From assembly GCA_050084985.1 (NCBI GenBank), contig JBITNC010000001.1, positions 130,262,001 through 130,326,000 on the forward strand: a DNA stretch of 64,000 nucleotides, given 5' to 3'. Every line of letters starts with the position of its first letter. The first letter of the stretch is position 1. The position numbers were made by a program, and so were the translations under genes. This document shows positions 45,761 to 58,760 of this stretch, piece after piece. Under the pieces are notes generated by a model. That model saw nothing but the letters and a program-made list of their open reading frames with translations. It made no database searches and had not been told where the DNA came from. The stretch comes from Nageia nagi. Lineage: Eukaryota > Pinophyta.

Positions 45761-46990
45761 TTACTATGAAGTTGTAGGAGAAATTAATTCAAATTCAAAA
45801 ATGCTTCCTTTGTACTGGCATAAAGGAGAAAAATTGAATGACCTTGGTGGCTTGGAAGAAGATATACTTACCCTTCAAACAAGGTGGTTTAGGGATTAGA
45901 AACCTCATGAAGATGAATCTTGATTTTATGGGGAAGGTAGGGTGGAAGGTTCCAACCAATAAGAACCTCCCTTAGGTAAAGGTTGTTAAGGAAAAATACC
46001 TTCCTAATTCAATATTTTTGGAAGAGAAAAATCTAAGAGGAGTCTCATCCTTCTAGAATGATCTCAAGGGTATGAAGGACTTTCTCAAAAATCATAAGTG
46101 TTGGATCATTAGTGATGGTAGTAGAGTTTACTTTTAGAAGGATAATTGGCTATTGAAGACTCCTCTTTAGTAGCATGAACATATATCCATTCTAGTGAGA
46201 AATGTATTCATCACTATGGAAGGATGGTAAAACTTATTCATCAATATGGAAGGATGGTATCAAATTATATCATTCATAAGGATAGGAAGTCTTGGAAGTT
46301 ATTGGCTTTGGATAACCCTATAAACTCTTAGAACTAGGCTTTGGCAACTTTGAATAATATGTTTTAAAAATGTTTATGCCCTCCCTTAGGGGGGAGAGGA
46401 ATCTTTTGTTTGGGAAGGAGATTAATAAGGTTCATACTCAATCAATTCATCTTACAAGATTTTTGAAATGGGTTTTCCTTCTTGGGATTTGTCTTGTAAG
46501 GTTTAGGTTAAGAATGTTATTCCTAAAATTGATTTTTTTCTTTAGGTGGCTAGTTAGAATAAAATTCTTACACTAGTAAATCTAATAAGTAGGGGCTTCA
46601 GTATGGATAATAGATGTATTTTATGTAAAAAAATGAGGAAATAGGAAACCATCTATTGATCCATTGTAATTACATAAAGGATATCTTTCAATTTATTTTG
46701 CAACTATTCCACATGAATTGGGTAGTACCAAGGAATGGTTAAGGAATTATCAATGGGAGAATCCCTTCATTAGTACTAGATTGAGAAGATTATAGGACCT
46801 TATTATTTCTCATATTTGGTGGGGAGTTTGGAAGGAAAGGAATCATCAAGTGTTCAAAGATGTCAATCTCTCTGCAAGATGTATTGCTTTAAGCATAACA
46901 CATTTCATGATGAAAAACTTATCTATTTTCAAGCCCAAAGTGTTATCAAAGTCTCCTACAAAGGATTTAATTCTCCTTAATTATGGGTAA
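45761..46990 (+). pseudogene. LINE C post-RT and zf-RVT region, internally deleted
   Basis: MTLVAWKKIYLPFKQGGLGIRNL begins only ~100 bp after the RT catalytic box; in intact plant LINEs about 200 residues separate them. KVVKEKYL, IISDGSRVYF and a later CILCKK-like pair near 46618-46630 follow the order W...KY...GDG..I.FW...C..C of the zf-RVT region. IWWGVWKERNHQVFK at 46815-46860 is the W-x-IWKERN segment before RNase H. Confidence 0.78.
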
Positions 46991-47038
46991 GAGAGGATAA
47001 CATATCAAAGAGTTCAACACATAAGGAAGAAGGAAGTT

Positions 47039-47464
47039 TTGATTCACCCTCCTATGGGTTGGTTATCCTTTAACTTTGATGGTTCATGTAAAGGTAATCT
47101 AGGTCCTAAAGGAGCAGTGAGAGTGGTAAGAGATCATGTGAATAGAATTAAACTAATTATTGATGAACATTTGGGTTGTAAAAAAAGCCATTTTGCCAAA
47201 ATGTATGCAACTTTTACTAGTTTAACTATGATGAGTAGGTTGAACTACAATAATATGATCATCATTGGAAATTCTCTTAATGTGGTTAATATGCTTCAAG
47301 GATATTCCCCACTAGGATGGGACATCAAGTTTCTAATTGAAGAGGATAGAGGGATAATTGATGGGACTAATAATTTGGTTATTCAACATAATTATAGAGA
47401 GGCCAACAAAATAGCTAATTGGATTATGGATAAGGTAGTGATTATGAAGGATTTGATAGTTTAG
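47039..47464 (+). pseudogene. LINE C RNase H (RVT_3-type) domain
   Basis: A 141-codon open frame: GWLSFNFDGSCKGN holds the first catalytic Asp. FAKMYATFTSL replaces the usual A-E-x-x-A-L, so the catalytic Glu is Lys. IIGNSLNVVNML replaces [EGS]-D-S, so Asp is Asn. HNYREANKIANWIMD is the typical ending (REANxxAD). The fold is well preserved as an open frame, but two of the catalytic acids are lost. It would degrade the RNA of the RNA-DNA hybrid in an active element. Confidence 0.87.
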
Positions 47465-49600
47465 GAAAGTAATTTCTCTAAATGTTTCATGATTTTGGTG
47501 AAGGAAGATATCCATGAGGGTTTTAGGAGGGTTTAAATCTAAAAGAAATCATTCTAATTAAAGTTGGATTGAGATGTTGGATTTTTAATTTATTGGTGGG
47601 GAAAGTATGGACAATGGGAAATCTAAAAAGTCTAAGGAGACTCATCACTAGATGTGGATTTTTGGCATGGTTGGGAAAAATAAAATTTAGGTAAGTATAA
47701 CTTAGCACTGGGAGATGTGAGGTTGATAAAATATTGTACTTAATGTTTTCCATATAGTATCCTTGGATATGGGGATGCTATTGGGGTCATGTGTGGTGCT
47801 TACTGATGGGGGTTTTACAAGGTGGAACCTTGTTGGGAACTCACTCTAAGCCATGATGGTGTCTAGCTAATATAGGCATGGGTAATTTCACATCAAATGA
47901 TGATAAGGGCTTAGGTAGGCTCATTTTTTCCTCTCCACTTAACATCAGATGGAACTATCACTAATATCATTACACCTAGCTTCTTCAAGATTGCCTCCAA
48001 AATGAGTCTATATATGATGATGGTGTATCATAGGATATGTGATGGTCATTAAAAAGGGGAGAGGAGGTTTCTCATTCCTTGGATATTGGACCTCATAGCA
48101 TGTTAGTTAAGCAAAAAGTCTTTCAATCATAGATGTCACATGATTTGTAGCATCAGGACAAGGTGGTATGCTTTCATATTAATACTTAGGTATTTGAGGA
48201 GGTCTTCCATAATAACAATTAGGTTACTGAGAAGAAGTATTTTTTACATGTAATTATTCAGCTATGTTATCTTGTAATGACACTTAATGAAAGTAAGATG
48301 CAAAGGATCTTGAGTTCTAGTTAAACCAAGGAGGCTTGAGATTTCCTCTACAATGAGGATGATTGTAGAACTAGGGGTCTTACTTAAGTTTATATAAAAA
48401 TTTGATAGTCATAATGAGGACATTACAATGAAAGTTTTGGAGAGTTAGCAAGGTGGTATGATGAAGGTTTATTGTATAAACTTCCAAAAGAATCAGAACT
48501 TAATTATAGAGGTGACTGATCTAATAATTTCGAGGGAGGTTATACACCAAGATAATCATAATCTAAAGAGCAAGTTGGTTAATTTCTAAAAAGGAGGCCT
48601 AAATTTCCCTCATGAGAAGAAAGGGATGGTGGTATGGACATATTTACTAGATCCTTAACCATAGATAGCTCTAACTATAATGTAATTCATTACCCCTGAC
48701 ACTACGAATGTTTGGATCAAAAGTTTCTATTTTTAATTCTTAAATCACCTAAAAGGAGATAAAATGAACATTTCTACATTCTTTAAGTAGAGCTCAATAA
48801 GGTGATGAAAGATTTTCAAAACAATCTTAATGATTTTGCAAATACATAATGGTCTAGATGGGTGTTTTAGAAATGTTTAATTGGGTTTCTCCTAAAGGAA
48901 TTTCTTTTATAGGAGTTCTAAAGGGTGAATCTATTGGAAGTATGGAGAAGAATCATTACATCATGTTTGAAGATGAATAATGACAACCGATGAAGGTTAA
49001 CACTAGTATTAAATGTTATCCAACTCATAAGGAGAAGAAAGGGATGATCTATGTGAGAATTCTAATGTGGAGGCCAACCTTGATATTATGTAGGTCATAG
49101 AGAAGGCTATGGAGCACTTTGAGATCAATGAGAAGGCTCAAGGAGATCACTCTTTGATAATGGAAAGCAAGCTTGGGGCATTTTGTGAAGTGCAAGATTT
49201 GGAATAATATACTAGGGATGATTAAAGAAACCCTACTTATGGTGAAGGTGTTCAATGATATCCTATAAGAGATGGAAGCTGAACAACTCAAGAAAGTTTA
49301 ATGCTAGTTCTAGCTCTATTTATTTTGGTTTAGGTCTAGACTATGTTATGTATTGAGTGTACTACGGTAGGATCTATTTTGTTATTTTGTTTAATGATAG
49401 TAGTAGTAGAATAAAGTTTTTTTGTAATGGAGGATTATTAGTATTTATGGTGTAAATGTCAATCTACCTTGCGAGGTATATTTTTGGATGGTCCTAGTCT
49501 AGCCTTTCTCATAAGCTTAAATGCTTATTTTTGGGACTTTGTAAATGGTTAGGATTCCATGAAAAAGCAATCCTCCAATATTATCGAAACAAAAATTATC
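47465..49600 (+). other. 3' tail of LINE C
   Basis: About 2.1 kb after the RNase H stop with no domain. Local frames (for example minus 49291-49049) are not supported. The last 200 bp, with a GATAGTAGTAGTAGAATAAAG stretch and the AAACAAAAA end, look like a LINE 3' UTR. The middle may include unrelated sequence. Confidence 0.5.
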
Positions 49601-51974
49601 TAAAGGCCACTACAATGTTATAGTACTTTACATTGTGATAATAATTTCAAGTTATCAAATATCATTATAGCATTAACATATACAATTTCAATATTTTTAG
49701 GTAGTCATTTAATTACTTTCAAATTTCCTACATTTCATTTAATTAGGTTAGAATTAATTTATCTATTCTTTTTTTGTAATTTTTGTTTTGACTATTTGCA
49801 TAAATAACTTAATACATGACCACTAATAAAATAATTTAATTACCAAGGAGAATACCCCAAAATCACCCTCTCAATCTCATTTAATATTTATATTGCAAAG
49901 AAATAATAATCAAAGTAAAAGATGAAAATAATAACCAAGGCAAACTATATATCATTAAATTACCTTATATACATTGACCTTCTTATACTTGTAATTATGC
50001 TATATTATGTTAATTAGTTAAATGTTATTACTTCATCAATTTTCACATAATACAACTTATATGATACAATTTAATAATTTTAAATTACATTGTTTATCAT
50101 TTTCAATAAAAGTAAACAAGATGGAAAATAAGTCATTAATAACTTTTCTATTTTTTTATTAATTTAAAATTTTAATTATTATTTATTCCTATTTAAAATT
50201 CACATTTATTTACATATATTTTTAATAAGATACCATGATAAAGTTAAGATTTTATAATTCAATATAATAAAATGCATTCAATTTATATAAAAATGTATCA
50301 CTTAAATCATAATGAAGAAAATAATTCTAGTAACAATGTCAATTATCAAATCATAATTAAATTAAAAATAAATCATATACTTTCTTGAAGTTAGTATTTT
50401 ACATACATATATTAATGTTTCAAAGCTTTTAAACTTATAAACCCTTTATTATAGTTATTTATGAGTCCACATTATATATAAATACTACAACATAATATTA
50501 TAACTATACAATAAATCTTAAACTATATTTAAATATACAACTTTTAATATCTTTTTATATAAATATAAAATGCATAAATTTATTTATTTCAAGTAAAATG
50601 GTTTTGCAATGTTTGATATCTAATATAATTTTTTTTTGCATGAACACAAAATAATCCTTTTGTTTGTATTGGTTTAATGGAAGACAAGATCATTAAGAAA
50701 TACATACAAGTCTTAACTTTCATTCTTTAAGATGAACATGAATAGGAAATCCATTCATTAAGTGAGGAAGGGGAAAAAAGGATATCATGTCATCTTTTAA
50801 CACATTCCACCTGTTACATAAAATTCATAAATTTATTATTAAAATATTAAATTTAAAAAATATAAATCATTTATTCAATTTACATATATTAAACAATAAC
50901 ATACATATGCATATACTTCTTTGAATTTAAGTATAATCAAACAATACCTTAAATAAAGGTTTATATATCAAAATACTAAAATCAATATATTCTTGGGAAA
51001 ATATCCAAAATATGTCTATAATTTTTCATAATATAAAAAAATACCTTCATTTTTTGAAAGAACAAAAATACTCCTAAAAATTGGGAGATGCGATGGAGAC
51101 ATAAATTGAACATATGGTAGAAACATCTCAAGGAGACTTAAAGACCAAATTCTAGGTAGCTATCCATTTCCAAGGTTGACAATTTAGCTATTTAACTTTA
51201 AAAATTATTGAGTCATTAAATTCATGGATTATTGAATTCCATGAGAAGCCTATCATTTTTCATTATTAGCTTATGATATGATATGATGGATAACAAGCAA
51301 CTACACTTCAACTTCCTAGATGTCTCTCTATTAGTATAGTACCAACAATGTAAAAATTGTAGGAATTACCATGTTAATATTGAATTATCCTAGCAAAAAA
51401 TATCTTGTTTGAATGCCTTCCACATCTTAGATTGTTTATCTTCTCTAATGTTAATGTTCAAACCAATGTTGATAGCTCTTTAAAATCCCCTACATACGTG
51501 CCATCAACATTTTACTTTTTGATATTTCAAAGCAAAAGTAGAGGTATTATCGATATTTCTAAAAAGAAAGGATTTTTTTTTATATATTACATAAAATTAC
51601 AAGGTTATTTTGGATATTGTTCCTATATTCTTTAGGGATGATATGATAGTTTTACTATATATTTATTTGTGATTATTATATAGAGAAGGAAGATGATTGA
51701 TATTAGATTATTTGGTTTTCAATTAATCACAATATTTCTTATTTTGGTTAATTTTTTTTTCCAATTTAATTATTATAATTTTTTTATAATGTTTTTTTAA
51801 TAATAATTTGATTTTTCACATTGATTTTAGATTTTATGTATTTTTATATTTTCATGGGTAGTTTGCATAGTTGTTTTTGTAAGTTTTATGTTCATCACCT
51901 TAAAAAGATAAAATTAATTTGTATTATAATATATAATAATTTTTATTATATAATTAGATGATTAATAATGCAAG
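49601..51974. other. AT-rich stretch, no gene seen
   Basis: Very AT-rich with many short T and A runs. No TE domain and no ORF with a recognisable motif on either strand (51405-51635 is taken as chance). Confidence 0.6.
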
Positions 51975-51982
51975 TTCATATT

Positions 51983-52152
51983 AAGAGAAGCAGATAAGTA
52001 AATGGAATGCTCACAGGGAGTTCAGATTCGAGTCTTGAGTCTCATTTCCTTATGTAGTGAGTATAAAAATGGTTGTAAGTGCAAAATAAAAAAGTAATAA
52101 AGGGAGATCCTCGTAAAGGAGATATTTTCACTCTATACCATAGAAAAAAAAT
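51983..52152 (+). mobile_element. Candidate tRNA-derived SINE
   Basis: About 170 bp. GATTCGAGTCT at 52025-52035 fits the pol III B box (GGTTCGANNCC), and AGCAGATAAGTAAATGG about 35 bp upstream loosely fits an A box. It ends in a short A-run at 52144-52151. It is embedded in AT-rich DNA where such a GC-richer island stands out. No clear target duplication. A single copy cannot prove a SINE family. Confidence 0.4.
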
Positions 52153-52808
52153 GTACATTTCAATACATATTGATATGAAAGTTTAAAATATAGGTATCAT
52201 TTAAAATGAGTGCTTTCTATGAGAAGCTTAATGTCCTCAAATCATCTCTTAATTTGTTTTGTGGAATAATCCTATCATAAATTAAATCATTATTTTTTTA
52301 TATTATTTATTGTTTTTCAATCTTATCTAGTTAAAAATCTTCAACCATATATTGAGATATATTAGGTACCTTCTTCATCATTAACATCTAATCCCCTACT
52401 CTTTAAAAACTCAAAAGAGATCCTTAAGAAGTAATCAATGAAATGCCCTCTCTTAAAGAAGACCAAACTAAGAAAATAACTATATTGGAGAATTCATCCA
52501 TTCATAAAATATTTCAAAGTTCAAACTACTACATTATAGTGTTATGAATGTATTATAGGATTGCACACTATATGAGATATTTTTCTCACTATTATAATTA
52601 AAAGCATTAATTTTATTTTTTCATATTATATAAGTTAATATTTTCTACATCAATTAATATCATTTATGAATATCCAATATCATTTAATATAATATGATTT
52701 ACCTTCATTAATTACAAATTAACTATTATTATTATTTTAATTTACAATTATTCAATTTATTGGTTAATTCTATATCAACATTTTAGTGAATCTCATATTA
52801 TTCAACTT
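52153..52808. other. AT-rich stretch, no gene seen
   Basis: No ORF, repeat or domain recognised; long A/T-only runs near 52600-52760. Confidence 0.55.
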
Positions 52809-53533
52809 ATTAACACCTAAAAAGGAATTTTGATTTAATTAAAATATATTTTTAGATATTTGAAATAATTTATTAAATAAATGCTCTTTTCCATGTGCAC
52901 TTTGATCTACCTTTATATTTTGTAGTAATAGGTCTGTTCGACATCATAATAAGCCTAAAGAGGAGCCTTAGCACTAGACCTATTGTCTATAAAAATGGAA
53001 GAGTTATGCATGATCAAAGATAGTATATGACATGACATAATCTTGAATCCTTAATAGGTGGAAATATACCTATCTCAATCTTGTTTAGTGTTTCTAAATG
53101 CCACCTATCATCTTTGGATTTTGTTATACTTTGAGCTTTTCATTCTTACGATATTTCATTCCTTCATGATTGAGATTCCATACATTGAAGGTAGCATGAT
53201 GATATCAAGATTGAAGGTGAGGCATTCTAAAAAGGTAATCAAGTGCTATCATTGGGTTTATGGTACCATTATTAGGTTGAGGCTAGATTGGTGGCTTCGT
53301 ATTTTGAAGAAGCTTCTTGATTGCCCTCTCTCAATTGGATCTTGCCTTCGTTCATCATCATAAGTAAATAACATGTTTGTATCTTTCATTAATCTAATTT
53401 TGATAGGTTAAGGTTAAGTTGATATATTTCATCTTTCATGTCATAAATTTCTTGCTTTTCATAGTTAATTAGAAAATTTAATTATTTTGTAAATAACCTT
53501 CATAATTTTTATTTTGGTTATAACACAACTATT
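52809..53533 (+). repeat. LTR-like arm, forward copy
   Basis: Starts ATTAACACCTAAAAAGG (a mutated TGTTAACACC LTR start) and is homologous, in inverted orientation, to 59317-60052 over about 725 bp. Shared landmarks: a CATCATAATAAGCCTAA-type block, a TATAAA box at 52988-52993, a CCACCTATCATCTTT block near 53101 and AATTTTGATAGGT near 53395. The 101-codon ORF inside (53058-53363) is partly conserved in the other arm only because the DNA is homologous. Most likely a fragment of a Gypsy LTR. Confidence 0.68.
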
Positions 53534-56500
53534 TCTATAAATTTAGATTTTTTTCATTAAACTATTTGAATTTTTCATTAATACTTTTGGCAAAACCATG
53601 CATGTGTATGGTGTTGTTTTTTTACATCTTTTAAATAGAAATTCAAGATTATAAAAATAACTCCCATAGTTTTGCAATTCTCTAAACCTTTCACTTGAAA
53701 TTTTTTATATGGATCTTTAGAAATAAATTTTTGATGTATTAAAGAACCTTATAAAATATAATTAAAAAACTTACAGTCAAATGATCAACCAAAAAAACAT
53801 GTTTATGCTCACAATAATAAATAAATAAATAATTTCATTCATTAATAAACCAAAATATATATAACCATATCTACTCCACATTATACCACCATAAACTTAA
53901 CTTAATTATTCATAACCTAAATAACATGATGTAATATCCCTCCTTGAATGGATCCCTGGTTGAAACCATTCCTTATAACTCCTTGTTTATTATGAGTAAT
54001 AGTTAGAGATTATGTTGACATGTTATATTGATTATGAACTTACTTTGAAAAAATTTATAATGTCTTAGAGTGTTCATGGTCATAGGTGTTCTTAGATTAA
54101 CTTAAGATGACCACTAGCTTTGAGAGATATAGTAAGAGTGGGAAGTGATGGGCTTGACCTCCCATAACCCTTATAGGTAAATGAATCATGTAGGTATCAT
54201 GTACTTATGCATATATATAGTTTGCATTACATCAAAGTATGAAATTAACTTTAGAAACTAGGATCCCAAATCCTTGTGTTAGGTATTTAAATGATTATTT
54301 AGTCCTTGACTAATGATATGTTTATTGAGTCCACCTACATGCTAATAAGAAATGTAAATGTAGAAGAAGTAAATTTATTGGATAAGGTTGGAACTTGTCT
54401 CTTTGTTAATATTTATTATCTCCTTTTTTATGTACCTAGGAAAGGCCTAAAGGCAATAAGATTTTTAGGATTTAGTGGAGATTCTTCTCTTTGTCAAATA
54501 TTATAAATTATTAAACTATTTTTACTCCCAAGGAGGACCTTGGTGTGTGGGTTGTGATAAGTAATTTTATTAGGATTTGAGCAACTTGATTTAATAGAAT
54601 TCTCATGTGAAGAGGCATTTAAAATGGTACTTGTGATGAAGTGGATAAGATAGCATCATCAATATGTGTATGTTGGATAATGCATTTTTTACAAATATGA
54701 TATATTAAATGTTAATAATTAATACTTGTTTAATATATAATTATGATAGTAATATTGGTATAGGCGAATTGTTAAACATTAAATTATCTACCTTGATGAA
54801 TAATGTACCTCATGTTTATTAGTGAGAAATGTTTTAATTTAAGGGTTCTTATATGTGCCTTTTCATTAAAGTAAATAAATTAGCATTATAAATGTTAAAA
54901 TGATTTTGATGCATTAGTATAAGTTTAATTACATTGCATATGTAAAGTTGTTGCATTCGATTGCAAATATGAAATTATTTTCTTAAAGTGATGAATATGT
55001 ATAAGGATTACATATATTCATTTAAAATATGCATCTCATATGAAAGTGTTATCCCAATCCCAAAAAAATTATTGTATTAGAAATAACTAATAAGGGTATA
55101 TTGGTATGCAAAAATAAGCATGAAGAAAAGAAGACCATATGAACAAATGAAGATTATTTTATTAAAGAACATATTAGATATGCACTAGAGTTATGTAAAT
55201 TATAAATGTATTATTATTGTATAATTGAATTGTAATATTAGGAAGATGTAAAGAAACATAATTTATTTGATTACAATTATATTATGAATAATGTTACATG
55301 ATACTATTGATTATGAATTCTCAAATCTACTTATTTAAAGTAATGATAATCATATTTTATTATTGATATAATGAATCAATGAAGGGAGTGAAGGAAAGGT
55401 AAATTAAGGTTATATAATTTAATAATTGATTATGAAATAGAATCCATATGATTAATAGATTATATTTAAAATGAGTATAAGGGTAGTTCTATCATATCCT
55501 TGAATCTTAGTTGAAATCCTACTTAGTTTTTATACATATTGATAGATATTAGAGGATTGATATTAAACTATAAGTGATATGGTCTAGGATGGTAAAATGA
55601 TAATGTGGTGGTATATTATGAGAGAAATGGGTTGGCAAGAATCACCAACATCATTATCATGTAATTTGTTGATATGGGCTCTAAAGAATAACCAAACCTA
55701 TGATGTGCTTAAATTATCTTGGAATATATTTAAGGTGATATCAAAAATCACCCATAGTTATTTTAGTTTTATATTTTTGATAATTGATTTGATGAAACAC
55801 ATATTCAATTTACATTTAGAATTAATTAAGGTGTTCATCCAGATAAAATTGGTTAGTTAGTTTGATTCAAAATGGGTTATAGAGTAATTTCTAAAATAGG
55901 GGAAAACTAGCATTTAGTTTTTAGTTTAAAAATTATCTTCTAGAAAGATGTTCCTTAAATTAAGGCCAATTAAAGGGGATATATTTAACACTAATTATTA
56001 TCTTCAACATGCATAAAAATATATAAAAATAATTCATAATATTTTTCATATTGTTATGAATTTTTGTTATAATATCAAGTTGTCTTGCATGGTGGCCATG
56101 ACTAGTTTCTAAAGTTTTGAGTCATTTTAAAAGTTTGAGAATATCATATTTGTGGGTCATTAATAATGATTATGTTAGAATCAATTTATATGTATTGTAT
56201 TAATATTATAAAGTAGTTATACCACATTCTTCTTTAGATCATTTTGGCACTATTTTAGATGCAATTTTATGGTTGTAGTATTGGACAATTTCTTATTATA
56301 TTTGTATGATTCAAATAACATTTCTTTGCTTGGAACAAGTTTGGATCCAATGCTGAAAATTTAGGGAAGTTTTACTACCTTTTTAGATTACATTATCCTC
56401 ATGTTTGCAACCATATTTTGAAATAGTATTGTATCTTTATTGTATTAATTTTCTCATCAAATTTATTGTTATTAAAGATGTACTCTATGAGAGATAAGTA

Positions 56501-56650
56501 ACTATTTCTTTTCTAAAACTTGTTTATATTAAATAGTAAATAATATTGGACCAATTTTAAGTAAATATGTAGCTTCTTTGTTATCCATTTTATTTTAAAG
56601 CTAATTTGACTTATTGTTAATTTTTAGGTCTCTACTACTCAAGTTCTTTC
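53534..56650. other. AT-rich stretch, no gene seen; may include a Copia 5' LTR at its end
   Basis: No domain on either strand. If the primer site at 56655 is genuine, the 5' LTR of that Copia element should end at about 56651 (TTTCA), but its start cannot be set without a second copy. Confidence 0.4.
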
Positions 56651-56820
56651 ATTAGGTATCAGATCCCTAGGGTTCTTTGTGAGTGTTTTGAATTTGTAGG
56701 TGTACTAAAGTAAGAGATGGATAATATTGTGATTCCAAATATTATTTATAGGATTTTTGGATCAAAATTTTGAAAAACTATTTTCTTACTATCATGGAAT
56801 AAAATATTGTAACTCTAAAC

Positions 56821-57610
56821 ATGCCTATTTCTAAAGGTGATAATTTTGAGTATTGGAGAGATCAAATATTGCTCCATAATATTGTAATAATTTACCCCAA
56901 TACCAAAATGAGACTTTTAAAGATGAAGGAAATATTGGTATATACAAGCCTTTTTCAATCTATAGATAGATATAGATCTTAACATCTATCTAAGGATAGT
57001 TTATTAAGAGAATGCCCATGAGGCATGTAATACCTTGGAGATATTGAATATGAAGGATATAAAAAGGTCAAAGTAGAAAAGATATCTCCATTAAGAAATA
57101 ATTTTGAAAATATAAATATGAGTGAAGATAAAAATATAGAAGATTATTATATCAATATAAATAATATAGTGACTAACATGAGAGTGTATAGAGAAATTAT
57201 GGAGGATAGTCTAGTTGTAAGAAAAATCATGAGATCCTTAACGTATAAGTAGATCCATACTATCATTACACTTAAAGAGTGTAAAGATAAGAACCAACTT
57301 AAAGTTAATAATTTGGTTGGATGTTTATTATCTCATGAAGAAAAAATGAGAATGTAAATCAAATGATTTAAGTCATCTACTTAAAACCAAAATATAGGTT
57401 TTCTAACCCAATTCAAAGACCTCAAATCAAAATATTAGGTCCTCTCATAAATCGTATGCAAAAGAGAAGAAATGAGAAAATTCAAAGGGAAATAAGAATT
57501 CATCAATTTTCACTATAATAAGAAACTAAAACACATGAGAAAATATTATAGAAAACTAACACTTAAGAACCAAGGATACTATAATAAATATGGTGATGTT
57601 AACAGAGCCT
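56821..57610 (+). pseudogene. Copia gag remnant (UBN2-like)
   Basis: ATG at 56821: MPISKGDNFEYWRDQILL, the F-x-G-x-N-[FY]-x-x-W start of Copia gag. Later NIEDYYININNIVTNMRVY and DSLVVRKIMRSLTYKW-like segments (57140-57250) match the UBN2 pattern (V-x-x-Y-x-x-x-x-x-x-x-x-x-L...G...V...L-x-S-L-P-x-x-x). A KKLKHMRKYYRK stretch near 57520-57555 sits where the CCHC knuckle should be, with its cysteines gone. Confidence 0.75.
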
Positions 57611-58100
57611 ATCAAGTAGAGAATAATGAATACTATATGAATTATTATTTATATATGGATTAAATTAATAATAAAAGAATATTTTTTATTTTTAGATTCA
57701 ATATTTTCTAAACACATATCATGTTTGAAGGGAAAGTTTAACAAACTAGATAGCTCATTCATGCGCCAAATTCACTTGGAAGATGGAAAGGTGATCCAAT
57801 TTGAAGAAAAGATAAACATGCATAACACCATAAATCATGGAAAGAGTAATATTTATAATATTTACTTACTCCAATTTTGAGGCACAATCTCATTAATGTT
57901 GGGAAGCTTATTGAGAAGGGCTTCAAGTTACTTTTTGATGATAGAGAATGGTGGATATTAAATAATAAGTAAGGTGAAAAACTCATAGTAAATTCTATTT
58001 TATAAAGAAATATAATGTTTACTTAAATAATTAATATTATATATTATACTTATTATTTATCTACTATTGAAGATCTAGGCATTTTATGGAACTTAAGGTT
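57611..58100 (+). pseudogene. Copia protease/GAG-pre-integrase zone, decayed
   Basis: No clear protease active site. HLEDGKVIQFEEKINMHNT near 57770-57830 and ISLMLGSLLRR near 57885-57915 resemble the β-strand region after the protease Asp and the GxLxxxG segment. Assignment is mostly by position. Confidence 0.45.
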
Positions 58101-58760
58101 GTGGCCATTTGAACATTAAAAGTTTATATGTTTTGTTTAAGATGTTGGATGGATTTATAAAGGTATAATATAAAGAAAAAGATGCATGCAAGGCATGTAT
58201 ATTACATGTAAAATATCATAGAGAAAAATTTCCAACCAAGAAATGAAGAGCTACCAACAAGTTGTAGTTGGTACATTCAGATTTATGTGGAAGCATATCT
58301 TATCCTAGTTTAGGCAAGAACTTATATTTCACTTACTTTATTGATGATGCTACAAGACTAATTTTTGTTTTATTTTTGAACACCAAATATAAATCATTCA
58401 AATAATTTAATACCTTTATATTTATGGATAAAAGAGAATCTAGTTTCTTCATTAAAAATTTAAGAATTAGTAGAGTTGGAGAATTTTATTCAAAAGAATT
58501 CCTTGATTTTGGCTTTTCACATGGAATCAAGAGGTGATTTATAGATTCATACATCCCATAAAAATGTTATTATAGAAAGGAATAATATGAATATTTTAGA
58601 TCCATTAAGAACCATGTTGGAGAATATAAAGTTGGAAAGGAAATTTTGGGATGAGATAGTGGAAACAACAATCTACATATTGAATATGAGTCCCAAAATC
58701 ACCATGAAGAATAAGACATTGTATGAAGCATAGTACGATAAGAATCCTAGAATTTTTTGA
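58101..58760 (+). pseudogene. Copia integrase core remnant
   Basis: KACILHVKYHREKFP near 58190-58235 is the end of the HHCC finger region (CxxCxxGKxxRxxFP). LVHSDLCGSI (catalytic Asp at 58280-58282) and LYFTYFIDDATRLIFVLFL follow without interruption. RISRVGEFYSKEF replaces the usual RTDRGGEFxSxEF, so the second catalytic Asp is Ser. Stops lie in the rest. Typical Copia integrase. Confidence 0.83.

Larger units (their letters stand above)
42653..49600 (+). mobile_element. LINE C: plant L1-type element with RNase H, truncated and deleted
   Basis: Plus-strand order: ORF1 remnant, APE endonuclease, RT, zf-RVT region, RNase H and a 2-kb tail ending in CCTCCAATATTATCGAAACAAAAA near 49592, which looks like a LINE 3' end. 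The left edge abuts the terminal TG/CA of the Tat LTR at 42652 and falls inside ORF1, so the 5' end is missing. The region between the RT catalytic box and the GGLG motif is about 600 bp too short. It differs from LINEs A and B in strand and in having RNase H. Confidence 0.83.

Noticed and set aside
53058-53363. 101-codon ORF in the forward LTR-like arm, with a partial match in the inverted arm
   Set aside because: The similarity follows DNA homology of the arms, frames are broken between copies, and it overlaps LTR promoter sequence; a gene is unlikely.
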